Source: Coriobacteriales bacterium (GTDB lineage: Bacteria; Actinomycetota; Coriobacteriia; Coriobacteriales; UBA8131). From it: a stretch of DNA of 5,444 nt. The DNA is taken from the NCBI GenBank assembly GCA_031268525.1, contig JAIRXA010000134.1, positions 1 through 5,444 on the forward strand, read 5' to 3'. The position numbers and the translations under genes are program-made. Shown here in pieces: positions 5,390 to 5,444 of this stretch; the first letter of the stretch is position 1; every line of letters starts with the position of its first letter. The notes below the pieces were generated by a model that was given only the letters and a program-made list of their open reading frames with translations, made no database searches and was not told the DNA's origin.

Positions 5390-5400
5390 TATAATATAAT
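5390..5400 (+). promoter_or_regulatory. Overlapping TATAAT hexamers, possible -10 of the next gene
   Basis: TATAAT occurs at 5390-5395 and again at 5395-5400, within an AT-rich GATA/TATA stretch (about 5371-5400) that differs strongly from its surroundings. It lies 33 bp before a candidate start codon. No -35 hexamer is seen at 16-18 nt upstream of either copy, so a sigma70-type promoter is only a possibility. Confidence 0.35.
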
Positions 5401-5432
5401 CACTGCAAGACAGACCGGCGATAGGACTTCCC

Positions 5433-5444
5433 ATGGGATACATA
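5433..5444 (+). CDS. Possible start of a gene running off the window
   Basis: ATG at 5433 follows AGGA (5423-5426) at a 6-nt distance and opens MGYI before the window ends. Position after an AT-rich possible promoter supports a real start, but four codons cannot identify a product and the call could be chance. Confidence 0.25.

Overview
The window looks like a piece of a chromosome from a strictly anaerobic, respiring gut-type actinobacterium, most plausibly class Coriobacteriia, family Eggerthellaceae (Eggerthella/Gordonibacter/Slackia/Adlercreutzia-like). That assignment is inferred from the combination of a Tat-exported fumarate-reductase-like flavoprotein, a multiheme cytochrome c lipoprotein and a divergent LysR regulator, an arrangement typical of this family. 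No marker gene in the window proves it.

Left part (1-1388): the end of a two-gene type IV toxin-antitoxin / abortive-infection module. It holds the 5'-truncated AbiEi antitoxin (2-517) and the nucleotidyltransferase toxin AbiEii (517-1326), whose stop and start overlap by one base. The toxin gene runs straight into a 27-bp perfect-arm hairpin (1316-1388) that contains its stop codon.

Middle left (1389-1688): no convincing gene. It holds about 200 bp of unrecognised sequence with a weak 40-codon minus-strand ORF (1401-1523), then a second long hairpin with perfect 26-bp arms (1596-1657).

Centre and right (1689-5247): a regulator plus respiratory reductase unit. A LysR regulator on the minus strand (1689-2693) is divergent from a Tat-secreted FAD-dependent oxidoreductase (2873-4519) and a hexaheme cytochrome c lipoprotein (4591-5199). 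I infer that electrons pass from the quinone pool through an unseen quinol-oxidising cytochrome and the lipoprotein hemes to the flavoprotein outside the membrane, which reduces an unknown organic acceptor. LysR would sense that acceptor and switch on the pair. The flavoprotein has the fold signatures of the fumarate reductase family but has Asn where the catalytic Arg of fumarate reductases sits, so fumarate is an unlikely substrate.

Right end (5200-5444): a 13-bp-stem terminator-like hairpin, an 11-bp direct repeat, a third very long hairpin (28-bp perfect arms, 3-nt loop), an AT-rich stretch with two TATAAT hexamers, and a possible start codon of a gene that leaves the window.

The least explained features are the three unrelated 26-28 bp perfect palindromes in intergenic positions, and a G10 homopolymer near the 3' end of the LysR gene that could vary its C-terminus.
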